64,000 nucleotides of DNA from Microtetraspora sp. NBRC 13810 (GTDB lineage Bacteria > Actinomycetota > Actinomycetes > Streptosporangiales > Streptosporangiaceae), in contig NZ_BSRQ01000006.1 in NCBI RefSeq assembly GCF_030268685.1, positions 310,001 to 374,000 of the forward strand, read 5' to 3'. Below, one piece after another: positions 48,397 to 56,332 of the stretch (its first letter is position 1; each line of letters starts with the position of its first letter). The notes below the pieces were generated by a model. It worked only from the letters and a program-made list of their open reading frames with translations. It had not been told where the DNA came from and ran no database searches. The position numbers were made by a program, and so were the translations under genes.

Positions 48397-49275
48397 ATGT
48401 CCATCGATCTGACAGAGACCTCGATCACCGAGGCGGTGCAGAAGACCTTCGACGGCGCGGAGGATGAACGCGTCAAGGAGCTGTTCGTCTGCCTGGTACA
48501 GCATGTGCACGACTTCGCGCGGGAGGTCCGGCTCACCGGCGACGAGTGGTTCAAAGCCGTGGATTTCCTCACGCGGGTGGGCGAGGTCACCACTCCCACC
48601 CGGCAGGAGTTCGTTCTGCTGTCCGACATTCTCGGTGTGAGTGTTCTGGTGGATCTGATCAACCACGAGAGCGGGTCGTCGGCGACGGATTCGACGCTGC
48701 TGGGCCCCTTCTACGTCGAAGGTCGGCCGGCGGTGGAGAACGGCGCGGACATCTCCGGTGGAGTCGAGGGGACGCCGCTGTTCTTCCGCGGCACGGTGGT
48801 CGACACGGACGGCAAGCCCGTGGCCGGCGCCCGGGTGGACACCTGGCACAGTGACGGGGACGGCTTCTATGACGTGCAGATGCCGGAGAAGCTGCACGAT
48901 CGCCTGGCCATGCGCGCCTTGATGACCACCGACGACGAGGGGCGGTTCTGGTACCGCTCGATAGCGCCGCGCTACTACCCGGTCCCCACCGACGGGCCGT
49001 GCGGGGAGATCCTGCGCACCGCGAACCGTTCTGCGATGCGCCCCGAACACCTGCACTTCTGGCTCCACGCCGAAGGCTTCGAACCGCTGATCACCATGCT
49101 GTTCCGCCGTGACGACCCCTACCTGGAGCACGACGCGGTCTTCGGGGCCAAACGGTCCCTGGTGGTGGATTTCGTCCACCACGAAGCGGGTGAGACCGCT
49201 CCGGACGGCACCCGTATGGACGAGCCGTTCCAGAACGTGGAGTGGACGTTCGTACTGCTTCCGCAAGGAGGCTGA
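48397..49275 (+). CDS. Intradiol ring-cleavage dioxygenase (hydroxyquinol 1,2-dioxygenase-like)
   Basis: 292-aa non-heme Fe(III) enzyme that cleaves the ring between two hydroxyls, most like hydroxyquinol 1,2-dioxygenases (maleylacetate-forming). N-terminal helical dimerisation domain, then SATDSTLLGPFYVEG, VDTWHSDGDGFYDVQ (first Tyr ligand), RYYPVPTDGPCGEIL (second Tyr) and RPEHLHFWLHAEGFE (two His ligands). First gene of a tight operon with two CMD-family proteins and an oxidoreductase. The exact substrate (hydroxyquinol, catechol or chlorocatechol) is inferred from overall likeness. ATG 48397 is 14 nt after GGCGGGTGAG. Confidence 0.9.
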   Translation: MSIDLTETSITEAVQKTFDGAEDERVKELFVCLVQHVHDFAREVRLTGDEWFKAVDFLTRVGEVTTPTRQEFVLLSDILGVSVLVDLINHESGSSATDSTLLGPFYVEGRPAVENGADISGGVEGTPLFFRGTVVDTDGKPVAGARVDTWHSDGDGFYDVQMPEKLHDRLAMRALMTTDDEGRFWYRSIAPRYYPVPTDGPCGEILRTANRSAMRPEHLHFWLHAEGFEPLITMLFRRDDPYLEHDAVFGAKRSLVVDFVHHEAGETAPDGTRMDEPFQNVEWTFVLLPQGG

Positions 49276-49277
49276 GG

Positions 49278-49811
49278 GTGTCACGCATCCCGCTGACCCC
49301 CGTCGAGTCCCTCGCGCCCGCCGCCCGCGACTTCATGCGCCGGCGCGGTGAGCTGAACGTCTTCCGCCTCCTGGCGGGTGCACCGGAGGTGTTCGACGGC
49401 TGGAGCACGATGGTCGACGCGCAGCTCGACAGCCGCACCTTCGGCCCCCGGCTCCGCGAGCTGGTGATCTTGCGAGTCGCGTACCTGCAGCACTGTGCCT
49501 ACGAGATCGCCCAGCACACCGACGTGGGCCGACACGCGGGAATCGGTGACGCGGAGATCCGTGCGCTGAGCGCCGAGGGACCCGTGCCCGGTTTCACCGG
49601 ACCGGAGAACACGGTGCTGGGCTTCGTCGATGAGCTGTGCGTGACCGGCACCGTGACCCGGGAGACCTTCGCGGCGGCCCGAGCCGTGCTCGACGAGGCC
49701 GAGCTGACCGAACTGCTGCTCCTGGTCAGCCTGTACTACGGACTCGCGCTCCTGTTGAACGCCGCCGAGCCCGACATCGATGACGACGCCCGGCTGGTGA
49801 CCTCCCCGTGA
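49278..49811 (+). CDS. Carboxymuconolactone decarboxylase-family protein 1
   Basis: 177 aa, all-helical AhpD/CMD fold. Core motif LRELVILRVAYLQHCAYEIAQHT; the single Cys and the His fit the CMD branch rather than the CxxC peroxidase branch. Start GTG 49278 with AAGGAGG seven nt upstream, 2 bp after the dioxygenase stop. It has the same length as, and the same core as, the next gene, so the two arose by tandem duplication. CMD-family genes are typical neighbours of ECF41 sigma factors, one of which is encoded at 51824. Confidence 0.9.
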   Translation: MSRIPLTPVESLAPAARDFMRRRGELNVFRLLAGAPEVFDGWSTMVDAQLDSRTFGPRLRELVILRVAYLQHCAYEIAQHTDVGRHAGIGDAEIRALSAEGPVPGFTGPENTVLGFVDELCVTGTVTRETFAAARAVLDEAELTELLLLVSLYYGLALLLNAAEPDIDDDARLVTSP

Positions 49812-50341
49812 CCCGGATCGCTTACTGCACCAGCATGTCCGGCCAGGTCCGCGACATGATCGCCGAGCGCGGGGACCTGAACGTCTACCGGGCGCTGGCC
49901 CACGCCGGCCGCCCGTTCGCCGGGTGGATGATCGCCGGCCGCGCCGCCCTGACCAGCAAGGTCGTCCCCGTACGGCTCCGCGAGCTGGTCATCTTGCGTG
50001 TCGGGCACCTGATGAAATGCCCCTACGAGATCGCCCAGCACACCCCCGTGGCCGAAGACTCCGGCATCGGATCCCGGCCACTCGACGCGCTGGCCGCCGA
50101 CGGCCGCCTCGCCGACGGCGGGTTCACCCCGACCGAGCTGACCGTGCTGGAGCTGACCACCGAACTGGTCACCACCGCGACGCTGACGCCTGCCCGGATG
50201 GACCGCGCGCGAGAGCTGCTCGGCGACGAGCAACTGCTGGAAGTGCTGATGATCATCAGCCGGTGGAGCGGCCTGGCCTTGATGATCAACGCGCTCGACG
50301 TGGACATCGACACCGGCAGGCACCTCTCCCTGCCCCCCTGA
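49808..50341 (+). CDS. Carboxymuconolactone decarboxylase-family protein 2
   Basis: 177 aa, paralogue of the preceding protein (LRELVILRVGHLMKCPYEIAQHT; RGDLNVYRALAHAGRPFAGWM against RGELNVFRLLAGAPEVFDGW). GTG at 49808 overlaps the upstream stop as GTGA. Probably a hetero-oligomeric partner or a second step in the ring-degradation pathway; the reaction is not established. Confidence 0.9.
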   Translation: MTRIAYCTSMSGQVRDMIAERGDLNVYRALAHAGRPFAGWMIAGRAALTSKVVPVRLRELVILRVGHLMKCPYEIAQHTPVAEDSGIGSRPLDALAADGRLADGGFTPTELTVLELTTELVTTATLTPARMDRARELLGDEQLLEVLMIISRWSGLALMINALDVDIDTGRHLSLPP

Positions 50342-50379
50342 CCAGGACCCACCTCGAGTGAGCGGAAGGGAGGGCGAGC

Positions 50380-51357
50380 ATGCGCGCGCTGCGCTTCGAG
50401 CGATTCGGCGGCCCCGAGGTGCTGTCCGTCGGTGACGTCTCCGACCCGGTCGCCGCCGAGGGCATCGCGGTGGTCGCCGTCAGGGCGGCTTCGGTCAACC
50501 CCTCGGACGTGATGAACGTCGCGGGCGTCATGGAGGGCACCACCCTTCCCCGCGTTCCCGGCCGCGACTTCGCCGGCGTCGTCCTGGAAGGACCCGGCGA
50601 GTGTCGCGGCGCCGAGGTATGGGGCACCGGGGGCGACATAGGGTTCACCCTCGACGGCTCGCACGCGGAACGCATGGCTCTCCCTGTCGGCGCACTGGCC
50701 CGCAAACCCGAAGCCCTGGACTTCGCCGAGGCGGCGACGGTCGGCGTGAACTTCGTGGTCGGCTGGCTCGGTGCGATCGAGACCGCCGAACTCGCCGAGG
50801 GCGAGGCCATCGCCGTGTTCGGAGTCTCAGGAGGCGTGGGCGGAGCCGTCGCACAGATCGCCCGCGCCGTCGGTGCCACCCGCATACTGGGCGTCGACCG
50901 CCGCGCTCCGGCCGACGACACCCCTGCGGCGGACATCATCGACGAGTTCGTGCCCCTGGACGACCACACCGATGTCGCGGCCGAGATCCGGCGCGTCACC
51001 GGCGGCCGGGGCGCCGACGTCGTCTACGACGCCGTGGGCGGCGTCACCACACCGTCCGCGGTGACGTCCCTCGCCCACCGCGGACGCCTGGTCGTCATCA
51101 GCGCCGCCGGCACCTCCACCGCCGAGATCGACCTCGCCGACTTCTACCACCGCGAAGCCCGGATGCTGGGCGCGGACAGCCGGAAACTGGACGCCACCGC
51201 CTCCGCCGAGCGCCTCGAACGGATCAGCCCCCACTTCGAGCGTGGCGAGTTCAGGCCGCTGCCGATCAGGCGAACCTTCGACCTCGACCACGGCCCGGAC
51301 GCCTACCGTGCCGTGGCGGAGAAGAAAGTGCACGGCCGGGTCGTCATCCGCCCCTGA
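50380..51357 (+). CDS. MDR-superfamily NADP-dependent oxidoreductase (quinone reductase-like)
   Basis: 325 aa. N-terminal GroES-like domain (MRALRFERFGGPEVLSVGDV; VRAASVNPSDVMNVAG; PRVPGRDFAGVV) and Rossmann domain (AIAVFGVSGGVGGAVAQIARAVGATRILGVDR), C-terminal KKVHGRVVIRP. No zinc ligands, so it belongs to the quinone oxidoreductase branch. GGAAGGGAGG ribosome site. Last gene of the aromatic operon, 38 bp after CMD 2. Confidence 0.9.
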   Translation: MRALRFERFGGPEVLSVGDVSDPVAAEGIAVVAVRAASVNPSDVMNVAGVMEGTTLPRVPGRDFAGVVLEGPGECRGAEVWGTGGDIGFTLDGSHAERMALPVGALARKPEALDFAEAATVGVNFVVGWLGAIETAELAEGEAIAVFGVSGGVGGAVAQIARAVGATRILGVDRRAPADDTPAADIIDEFVPLDDHTDVAAEIRRVTGGRGADVVYDAVGGVTTPSAVTSLAHRGRLVVISAAGTSTAEIDLADFYHREARMLGADSRKLDATASAERLERISPHFERGEFRPLPIRRTFDLDHGPDAYRAVAEKKVHGRVVIRP

Positions 51358-51432
51358 GGACGGAGGGCGGTTCCTCCGGTCTGTGACCTCGGGACCAGCT
51401 AGGCGAGCGGGCCGGGAAGGCGGGGCAGGGGG

Positions 51433-51687
51433 CCGCGCTCCCGTGACGTCGGCGTCCAGCACCCGGGCCGTGTGCGGCGACGTCACCAGGCGGGCCGCGG
51501 CCGCCTCCCCGGCCAGCCGGTCCCGCCGCCCGGGGATCACGTCGCCGTACAGCACCTTGACCGCCACCGGCCGCCCGGCGGGGTCACGGGCCGCGTAGAC
51601 CACGCCACGGCCGCCCGCGCCCAGCCGCCCGGTCAGCCGGTAGTCCCCCAGGCGTCGCGGATCACCGTCGACCAGCGCCTGCCGCAC
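51433..51687 (-). pseudogene. N-terminal fragment of a serine/threonine kinase
   Basis: Starts GTG 51687 (MRQALVDGDPRRLGDYRL; GGGGGATGAG upstream) and has an intact glycine loop (GRLGAGGRGVVY) and ATP lysine (VAVKVLYGD), then HTARVLDADVTGARP. There the kinase homology ends abruptly near 51435; the catalytic loop, DFG and all later parts are absent, and the frame runs into the antisense of the oxidoreductase gene. About 85 residues of roughly 270 remain. Remnant left by deletion or by insertion of the aromatic operon. Confidence 0.7.
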
Positions 51688-51788
51688 GTCTCATCCCCCT
51701 GCCGAGTCTTTAGGGATTCGACGCAACCAATGGGGACAAAGTTGGCGGAGATTTCCGGCAGGGCGTCCGGCCAGGTCACCGGCCGCCA

Positions 51789-51815
51789 TGTCACAGACTG
51801 GGGAGGTGTCCCGTC
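51789..51815 (+). promoter_or_regulatory. ECF41-type autoregulated promoter TGTCACA-N16-CGTC
   Basis: TGTCACA (51789-51795), 16 bp, CGTC (51812-51815), matching the motif reported for ECF41-group targets. The in-frame GTG at 51824 lies 9 nt after the -10 element. Confidence 0.7.
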
Positions 51816-51823
51816 CTCATGGT

Positions 51824-52690
51824 GTGCACGACGACGATCTGGCCGCAGAGTTCACGGCGATCCGCCCGCGTCTGCTCGGGGTGGCCTACGGGCTGCTCGG
51901 CAGCGTGGAGGAGGCCGAGGACGTCGTGCAGGACGCCTGGCTCCGGCTGGGCCGGTCGGCGGCGCCGGAGGTCAGGGACGTCACCGCCTGGCTGGTGGTC
52001 ACGGTCTCCCGGCTCGCGCTCGACGTGCTGCGCTCGGCTCGGGTGCGCCGGGAGGAGTACGTGGGGCCGTGGCTGCCCGAACCGGTGGTGGACGGCGCGG
52101 ACGGGGCCGATCCCGCCGACCGGGTGACGCTGGAGGAGTCGATGAGCATGGCCATGCTGGTCGTGCTGGAGTCGCTGAGCCCGGCCGAGCGCGCGGCGTT
52201 CGTGCTGCACGAGGTGTTCGGGCTCTCCTTCGACGAGGTGAGCCGGGCGGTCGGCCGTACCCCGGCGGCCTGCCGGCAGCTCGCCGCCCGCGCGCGGCGG
52301 CACGTGTCGGCGCGCGCGCCGAGGTTCCCGGTGTCCGGCGCCGAGCATCGGCGGGTGGTGGACGCCTTCGCGCGGGCGTGCCGGAGCGGGGACATCGCGG
52401 CCCTGCTCGCCGTCCTCGACCCGGACGTGGTGCTGCGCAGCGACGGCGGCGGCGTGGTCCGGGCGGCGCGCCGGCCCATCGTCGGCGCGGCCCGGGTGAC
52501 CAGGTACATCGCCGGCATACAGCGCTTCGGCGACTACCGCTTCGCCCCGACGACGGTGAACGGCTGGGCGGGGCTGCTCCGGCTCAGGGGCGACAAGCTG
52601 GCCGGGGTCTACGGCCTGACCGTCTCCGCCGGCCGGATCACCGAGATCGACGCCGTGATGAACCCCGAGAAACTGCGGAGAATCCGGTGA
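51824..52690 (+). CDS. ECF41-group RNA polymerase sigma factor with fused SnoaL-like domain
   Basis: 288 aa. Sigma region 2 (DDLAAEFTAIRPRLLGVAYGLLG; EDVVQDAWLRL), region 4 (SLSPAERAAFVLHEVFGLSFDEVSRAVGRTPAACRQL) and a C-terminal SnoaL-like domain with the ECF41 marks SDGGG (near residue 205) and NPEKL at the end. The fused domain takes the place of an anti-sigma factor. GTG 51824 is chosen although an upstream ATG (51788) is in frame, because that ATG overlaps the promoter -35 box; the message would be leaderless. ECF41 genes commonly lie beside CMD-family, oxidoreductase or epimerase genes, as here. Confidence 0.9.
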   Translation: MHDDDLAAEFTAIRPRLLGVAYGLLGSVEEAEDVVQDAWLRLGRSAAPEVRDVTAWLVVTVSRLALDVLRSARVRREEYVGPWLPEPVVDGADGADPADRVTLEESMSMAMLVVLESLSPAERAAFVLHEVFGLSFDEVSRAVGRTPAACRQLAARARRHVSARAPRFPVSGAEHRRVVDAFARACRSGDIAALLAVLDPDVVLRSDGGGVVRAARRPIVGAARVTRYIAGIQRFGDYRFAPTTVNGWAGLLRLRGDKLAGVYGLTVSAGRITEIDAVMNPEKLRRIR

Positions 52691-52764
52691 AACCGCGGAC
52701 CCGCGTCCGTGATCGGCTCGCCTCGGTTACCCGGCGGACGCCGGATCACACAGAAAATAAAGTA

Positions 52765-52786
52765 AAAACCCTGCTCAGAGGGTTTT
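52765..52786 (+). terminator. Rho-independent terminator after the ECF41 gene
   Basis: AAAACCCT (52765-52772), loop GCTCAG, AGGGTTTT (52779-52786). Stem ending in a T-run, unusual for this GC-rich genome; being A/T-flanked on both sides it could act in both directions. Confidence 0.8.
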
Positions 52787-52792
52787 AACCCA

Positions 52793-52822
52793 TTGTGACC
52801 CGGTCATGCCTTCAGTTAGGTT
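52793..52822 (+). promoter_or_regulatory. Strong SigA-type promoter TTGTGA-N18-TAGGTT
   Basis: TTGTGA (52793-52798), 18-bp spacer, TAGGTT (52817-52822). This is close to the actinobacterial housekeeping consensus and the best such promoter noticed in the window. It points at the small peptide genes, with a 5' leader of about 77 nt. Confidence 0.6.
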
Positions 52823-52905
52823 GGCCGGGTCTCGCGTTGCACGCGGGTGACCGGTTCTGCAAGCGCACACCAATCATCCGTCAAGCGCCGCGAGGGAGAG
52901 TCCGC

Positions 52906-52944
52906 GTGACTCACCACTCGAGCCGAAAGGAAGGAGGCAGGTAA
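52906..52944 (+). CDS. 12-codon upstream ORF (leader peptide)
   Basis: GTG at 52906 preceded by GAGGGAGAG 5 nt upstream; encodes VTHHSSRKEGGR and stops at TAA, which overlaps the next ATG as TAATG. The GGAAGGAGG ribosome site of the next ORF lies inside this uORF, so its translation should affect the downstream peptide. Function unknown; it may be an attenuator. Confidence 0.45.
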   Translation: MTHHSSRKEGGR

Positions 52945-53057
52945 TGCGACGCATAAGGATACCCCGGCCGCAATCAGTCCGGCGTCCGGCCCCCGCTCAG
53001 GACACCAGCCCGGACCTCGACCTGCGCTCTCCGTCAGGACGCCCCCTCCCCTACTGA
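52944..53057 (+). CDS. 37-aa Arg/Pro-rich peptide, possible bioactive or precursor peptide
   Basis: ATG at 52944 with GGAAGGAGG about 6 nt upstream. N-terminus MRRIRIPRPQSVRRPAPAQD is basic and Pro-rich; the C-terminus DLDLRSPSGRPLPY is acidic then polar and ends in Tyr. No cysteines, no membrane segment. It has the promoter, leader and ribosome site of a genuine small gene. A RiPP-like precursor is possible but no modifying enzyme is adjacent apart from a P450 3.3 kb away; no known family was recognised. Confidence 0.5.
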   Translation: MRRIRIPRPQSVRRPAPAQDTSPDLDLRSPSGRPLPY

Positions 53058-53221
53058 GCGCGTGGGCGCGCTCGGACCTTCCCCCGGGATACCTCCGGCG
53101 GGTGCCACGAGGCACGGTGACGTGTACGCCCTCACACACGACACCGCGCTTTTACGGCGGTTTTACAGGGTGGTCGGTAGTTATTCCGATATAACAGAAT
53201 CATCACGCCGGGGGGGCTCAG

Positions 53222-53422
53222 TTGAGGAAGCTTGTGGTGGTACCACCCAATGTCACGCGACACACCATCCGTGACATCAGATCCGCGCGCCGGCACCGGC
53301 CCGCGGCCGACACCAGAGTGTCCGACACCAAGATGATCGACAAAGTGGTCGACCTGCGCGCGTGGTCCGGGCGCAACGTCATCCGGTTCCCGCGCACCGG
53401 CGGCCCCACCTCCGCCGCCTGA
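53222..53422 (+). CDS. Small basic hypothetical protein (66 aa)
   Basis: TTG start at 53222 with a GGGGGGG stretch 6 nt upstream; GTG codons at 53233 or 53236 are alternatives. The peptide is basic (VTRHTIRDIRSARRHR) and ends VDLRAWSGRNVIRFPRTGG. Third positions are GC-rich over most of the frame, which favours coding. The region just upstream is AT-rich and contains TATAAC (53190-53195) and a direct repeat TTTTACGGCGG / TTTTACAGGGTGG. No family recognised. Confidence 0.35.
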   Translation: MRKLVVVPPNVTRHTIRDIRSARRHRPAADTRVSDTKMIDKVVDLRAWSGRNVIRFPRTGGPTSAA

Positions 53423-53445
53423 ACCCCCCGCCGTGTCCGCCGCCC

Positions 53446-54252
53446 TCAGCCGAGGGCCGCGCGCACCAGCTCGTCGCTGAGCGCGCGCAGGCGGGCGCGG
53501 GCCTTCGGGTCGTACGCCTGCGGGTCGGCGCGGCTGTCGCGTGAGCCGTCGAAGTACCGGCCGGTGACCCCTCCGAGGTCGTTGACCAGGCGCAGCGTGG
53601 CCGCGCCGCCCTCCTCCAGCGAGCTGACCGGGGCGATGCCCGCCTCGCCCACCATCCCGGTGTCCATCAAGGTCGCCGGATGCAGGGCGTTGACCCGCAC
53701 CCCCTCCCCGGCGAGCTCCTCGGCCAGGTCGAAGGTGAACATGATCTGCGCGAGCTTGCTCTGGCCGTAGGCCCGCCGCGCGCTGTAGCCGCGGATGAGC
53801 ATGGGATCGTCGAAGTCGACGGGATGCTGCCCGGCGGAGGCGACGTTCACCACCCGGGCCGGGGCGCCGACTCTCAGCAGCGGGAGCAGCCGCCTGGTCA
53901 GGTGGAATCCCGCCAGATAGTTGACGGCGAAGCGCAGCTCGACGCCGTCCTCGCTCTCCTGCCTGCCCGCGCCGGGCCGGCCGTAGCCGATCCCCGCGTT
54001 GTTCACCAGCGCGTCGAGCCGGTCGAACCGCTCGACGAGCTCGTCGGCCATGGCCTCCACCGCCCGCAGGCCGGACAGGTCGGCGAGCACGCCCTCGGCC
54101 TGCCCGCCGAGCTCGGTCACCTCGGCCACGGTCTCCCGCAGCCGCGCGGGATCCCGTCCGTGCACGATCACCCTGACACCCGGCGCGGCGAGCCGGCGCG
54201 CGAGGAACCGGCCGAGCCCGCTCGTGGCCCCGGTGATCAATATGGTCCGCAT
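53446..54252 (-). CDS. SDR-family NAD(P)-dependent oxidoreductase
   Basis: 268-aa short-chain dehydrogenase. N-terminal MRTILITGATSGLGRFLARR (TGxxxGxG cofactor motif), VNNAGIG, and catalytic Ser-Tyr-Lys with YGQSKLAQ near residue 160; ALHPATLMDTGM follows. Retinol-dehydrogenase-like subgroup by the long C-terminus. It is downstream of the HxlR regulator on the same strand (123 bp gap). Substrate not predictable. Confidence 0.92.
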   Translation of the reverse strand: MRTILITGATSGLGRFLARRLAAPGVRVIVHGRDPARLRETVAEVTELGGQAEGVLADLSGLRAVEAMADELVERFDRLDALVNNAGIGYGRPGAGRQESEDGVELRFAVNYLAGFHLTRRLLPLLRVGAPARVVNVASAGQHPVDFDDPMLIRGYSARRAYGQSKLAQIMFTFDLAEELAGEGVRVNALHPATLMDTGMVGEAGIAPVSSLEEGGAATLRLVNDLGGVTGRYFDGSRDSRADPQAYDPKARARLRALSDELVRAALG

Positions 54253-54375
54253 GACCCTCCTTCGGCCGGCGCGCCACCGCCCGTGCGCACGCGATCAACG
54301 ATGGTAGCCAGGACAGATGAGAGGCGGCGCCCGGTCCGGCGAGGGAGCCTGCGACCTTTACGACCTTTACCACCT

Positions 54376-54894
54376 TTATGGCAGCAGCGGCTCCAGCAGC
54401 CGGTGCGGCTGCCGCAGGGCGAGGGTGACCTGGTCCCGCTTCTCCCGGTCGAGGCCGGGCCCGGGACGCACTTCGATCTGCGACAACGCCGGGCGCACGC
54501 CACACGGCGGGCAGACGGCCCCCTGGTCCAGCTCCGCGCCGCAGCCGACGTGGTGGAACAGCCGCATCGGCTCCCGCGACAGGTGCCGCTCCCCCCACTT
54601 GGCCAGTGTGTACACGGTCGGCCACAGCTCCTGCCCGATTTCGGTCAGCACGTATTCATCCCGCGGCGGTGACTCCTGGTACCGACGCCGGGTGAACAGC
54701 CCCGCCTCCACCAGCATGCCGAGCCGCTGGGACAGCACGGCCCGCGGAATCTCCAGGTGGGCGAGGAAGTCGCCGAAACGGCGCACGCCGTACAACGCGT
54801 CGCGGATCACCAGCAGGGTCCAGCGCTCGCCGATCAGCTCCAGGGCCTTGGCCAGTGAGCAGTCCTGCCCGTCGTAGTTCTTACCCAGCGCCAT
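54376..54894 (-). CDS. HxlR-family transcriptional regulator
   Basis: 172 aa. MALGKNYDGQDCSLAKALELIGERWTLLVIRDAL is the HxlR signature (Cys in QDCS is often redox-sensing), with the winged helix RFGDFLAHLEIPRAVLSQRLGMLVEAGL. The C-terminal 60 residues include CGAELDQGAVCPPCG, a possible zinc or redox site beyond the usual domain. ATG 54894 is preferred over ATG 54912; both lie beside a mirrored operator shared with the MFS gene. Likely an autorepressor and repressor of the pump. Confidence 0.9.
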   Translation of the reverse strand: MALGKNYDGQDCSLAKALELIGERWTLLVIRDALYGVRRFGDFLAHLEIPRAVLSQRLGMLVEAGLFTRRRYQESPPRDEYVLTEIGQELWPTVYTLAKWGERHLSREPMRLFHHVGCGAELDQGAVCPPCGVRPALSQIEVRPGPGLDREKRDQVTLALRQPHRLLEPLLP

Positions 54895-54901
54895 GCCTCC
54901 A

Positions 54902-54966
54902 CCATAGTTCATTCATCGAACCGACCGTGCTACGGTGACGCAGTCAGTTCGATGAATGAACTATGG
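54902..54966. promoter_or_regulatory. Mirrored 20-bp inverted repeat operator between HxlR and MFS genes
   Basis: CCATAGTTCATTCATCGAAC (54902-54921) and its exact reverse complement (54947-54966), separated by 25 nt. Each arm contains a GTTC-N7-GAAC half-palindrome, so there are two regulator sites, one against each gene start. Confidence 0.85.
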
Positions 54967-54976
54967 AGATCCTCCC

Positions 54977-56332
54977 GTGACCCTCACCTCCGCGCCGCCC
55001 GCCGCGCCACCCCGCGCGGCGGGCGTCATCCTCGCCCTGACCTGCGCGGCTCCCCTGCTCGTCCTGATCAACTACACCGCCCCCATGGTCACGCTGCCGG
55101 ACACCGCGGCGGCGCTCGGCGCCGGCGTCACCGGCCCCGCCTGGATCCTCAACGGCATCTCCCTCGGCCTCTCCGCCCTCCTGCTGGTCGCCGGCAGCCT
55201 CGCCGACGACTACGGGCGGCGCCGGGTCTACGTGCTCGGCATGTGGGTGCTGGCCGCCTCCTCCGTGCTGGTGGCGGTGGCGGTCAACACGCCGACGTTC
55301 GTCGCGGGCCGGCTGCTCCAGGGCGCCGCGAGCGCGGCCGTGCTCGCCGCCAGCCTCGGCATCCTCGGCCACAGCACGCCCAGCGGCCCGGCCAGACTCC
55401 GCGCCACCGGCCGGTACGGCGCCACGCTCGGCCTCGGCATCGCCGTCGGCCCGCTGCTGTCCGGGTGGGGCGCCACCGTGGGGAGCTGGCGGGCGGTCTA
55501 CTGGGCGGTCGCCGCGGGCGCGGTGATCCTCGCCGTGGCGGCCCGGCTGCTGCCCGAGTCGCGCGCCGAGCGGGCGCGGCGGCTCGACGTCCCCGGCGTG
55601 CTCACCCTCGCGCTCGGCGTCGCCGCGCTGCTCGCCGCGATCACCGAGGGCCGGACCGGCTGGACCCGGCCGATCGTCGTCGCGTTCTTCGCCGCCGCGG
55701 CCGTCCTGCTCGTCGCCTTCGTGGTGGTCGAGAGGAGGCGCGCCGAGCCGATGATCGACCTCGGCCTCTTCCGCCGGCCGATGTTCCTCGTCTCCACCGG
55801 CGGCGCGCTGGTCACCGGCATCGCCGTGATCGGCCTGATGAGCTACATGCCCACCGTGCTGACGCTCGCCCACGACATGACCTCCGTCACCGCCGCCGCG
55901 CTCTTCAGCGTCTGGTCCGGCACGTCGTTCCTGACCGCGCTGCTGAACCGGCACCTGCGGATGGGCTCCCGCGTCCGCCTCGCCCTCGGCCTGATCCTGT
56001 CGGCCGCCGGGACCCTGCCGCTGCTCGGCGTCGCCGACCACCTCTCCTACGGGCGCGTCCTGCCCGGCCTGTTCGTGGCCGGGATCGGCAGCGGGCTGAT
56101 CAACGCCTCGCTCACCCACCTGGCCATCGAGAGCGTCCCCGCGCACCGGGTCGGCATGGGCTCCGGCGCCGGCAACACCGCCCGCTACATCGGCTCCGCG
56201 GTCGGCGTGGCCGTCACGGTCACCGTCGCCGGCGTCTTCGGCCTGTCCGCCGGCACCGACGTCACCGTCGTGGCCTACGCCGTCGTCGCGGTCGCCGCCG
56301 CACTGCTCGCACTGGCCGCCCGTACGGCATAG
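54977..56332 (+). CDS. MFS transporter (DHA2-like drug exporter)
   Basis: 451 aa, about 14 predicted helices. Starts VTLTSAPPAAPPRAAG at GTG 54977, with GGAG 8 nt upstream; a longer frame from 54956 starts inside the operator. Motif A-like DDYGRRRVYVLG after helix 2 and GLGIAVGPLLSGWGATVG in helix 5. Divergent from the HxlR regulator, which presumably represses it until an inducer arrives. Confidence 0.9.
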   Translation: MTLTSAPPAAPPRAAGVILALTCAAPLLVLINYTAPMVTLPDTAAALGAGVTGPAWILNGISLGLSALLLVAGSLADDYGRRRVYVLGMWVLAASSVLVAVAVNTPTFVAGRLLQGAASAAVLAASLGILGHSTPSGPARLRATGRYGATLGLGIAVGPLLSGWGATVGSWRAVYWAVAAGAVILAVAARLLPESRAERARRLDVPGVLTLALGVAALLAAITEGRTGWTRPIVVAFFAAAAVLLVAFVVVERRRAEPMIDLGLFRRPMFLVSTGGALVTGIAVIGLMSYMPTVLTLAHDMTSVTAAALFSVWSGTSFLTALLNRHLRMGSRVRLALGLILSAAGTLPLLGVADHLSYGRVLPGLFVAGIGSGLINASLTHLAIESVPAHRVGMGSGAGNTARYIGSAVGVAVTVTVAGVFGLSAGTDVTVVAYAVVAVAAALLALAARTA

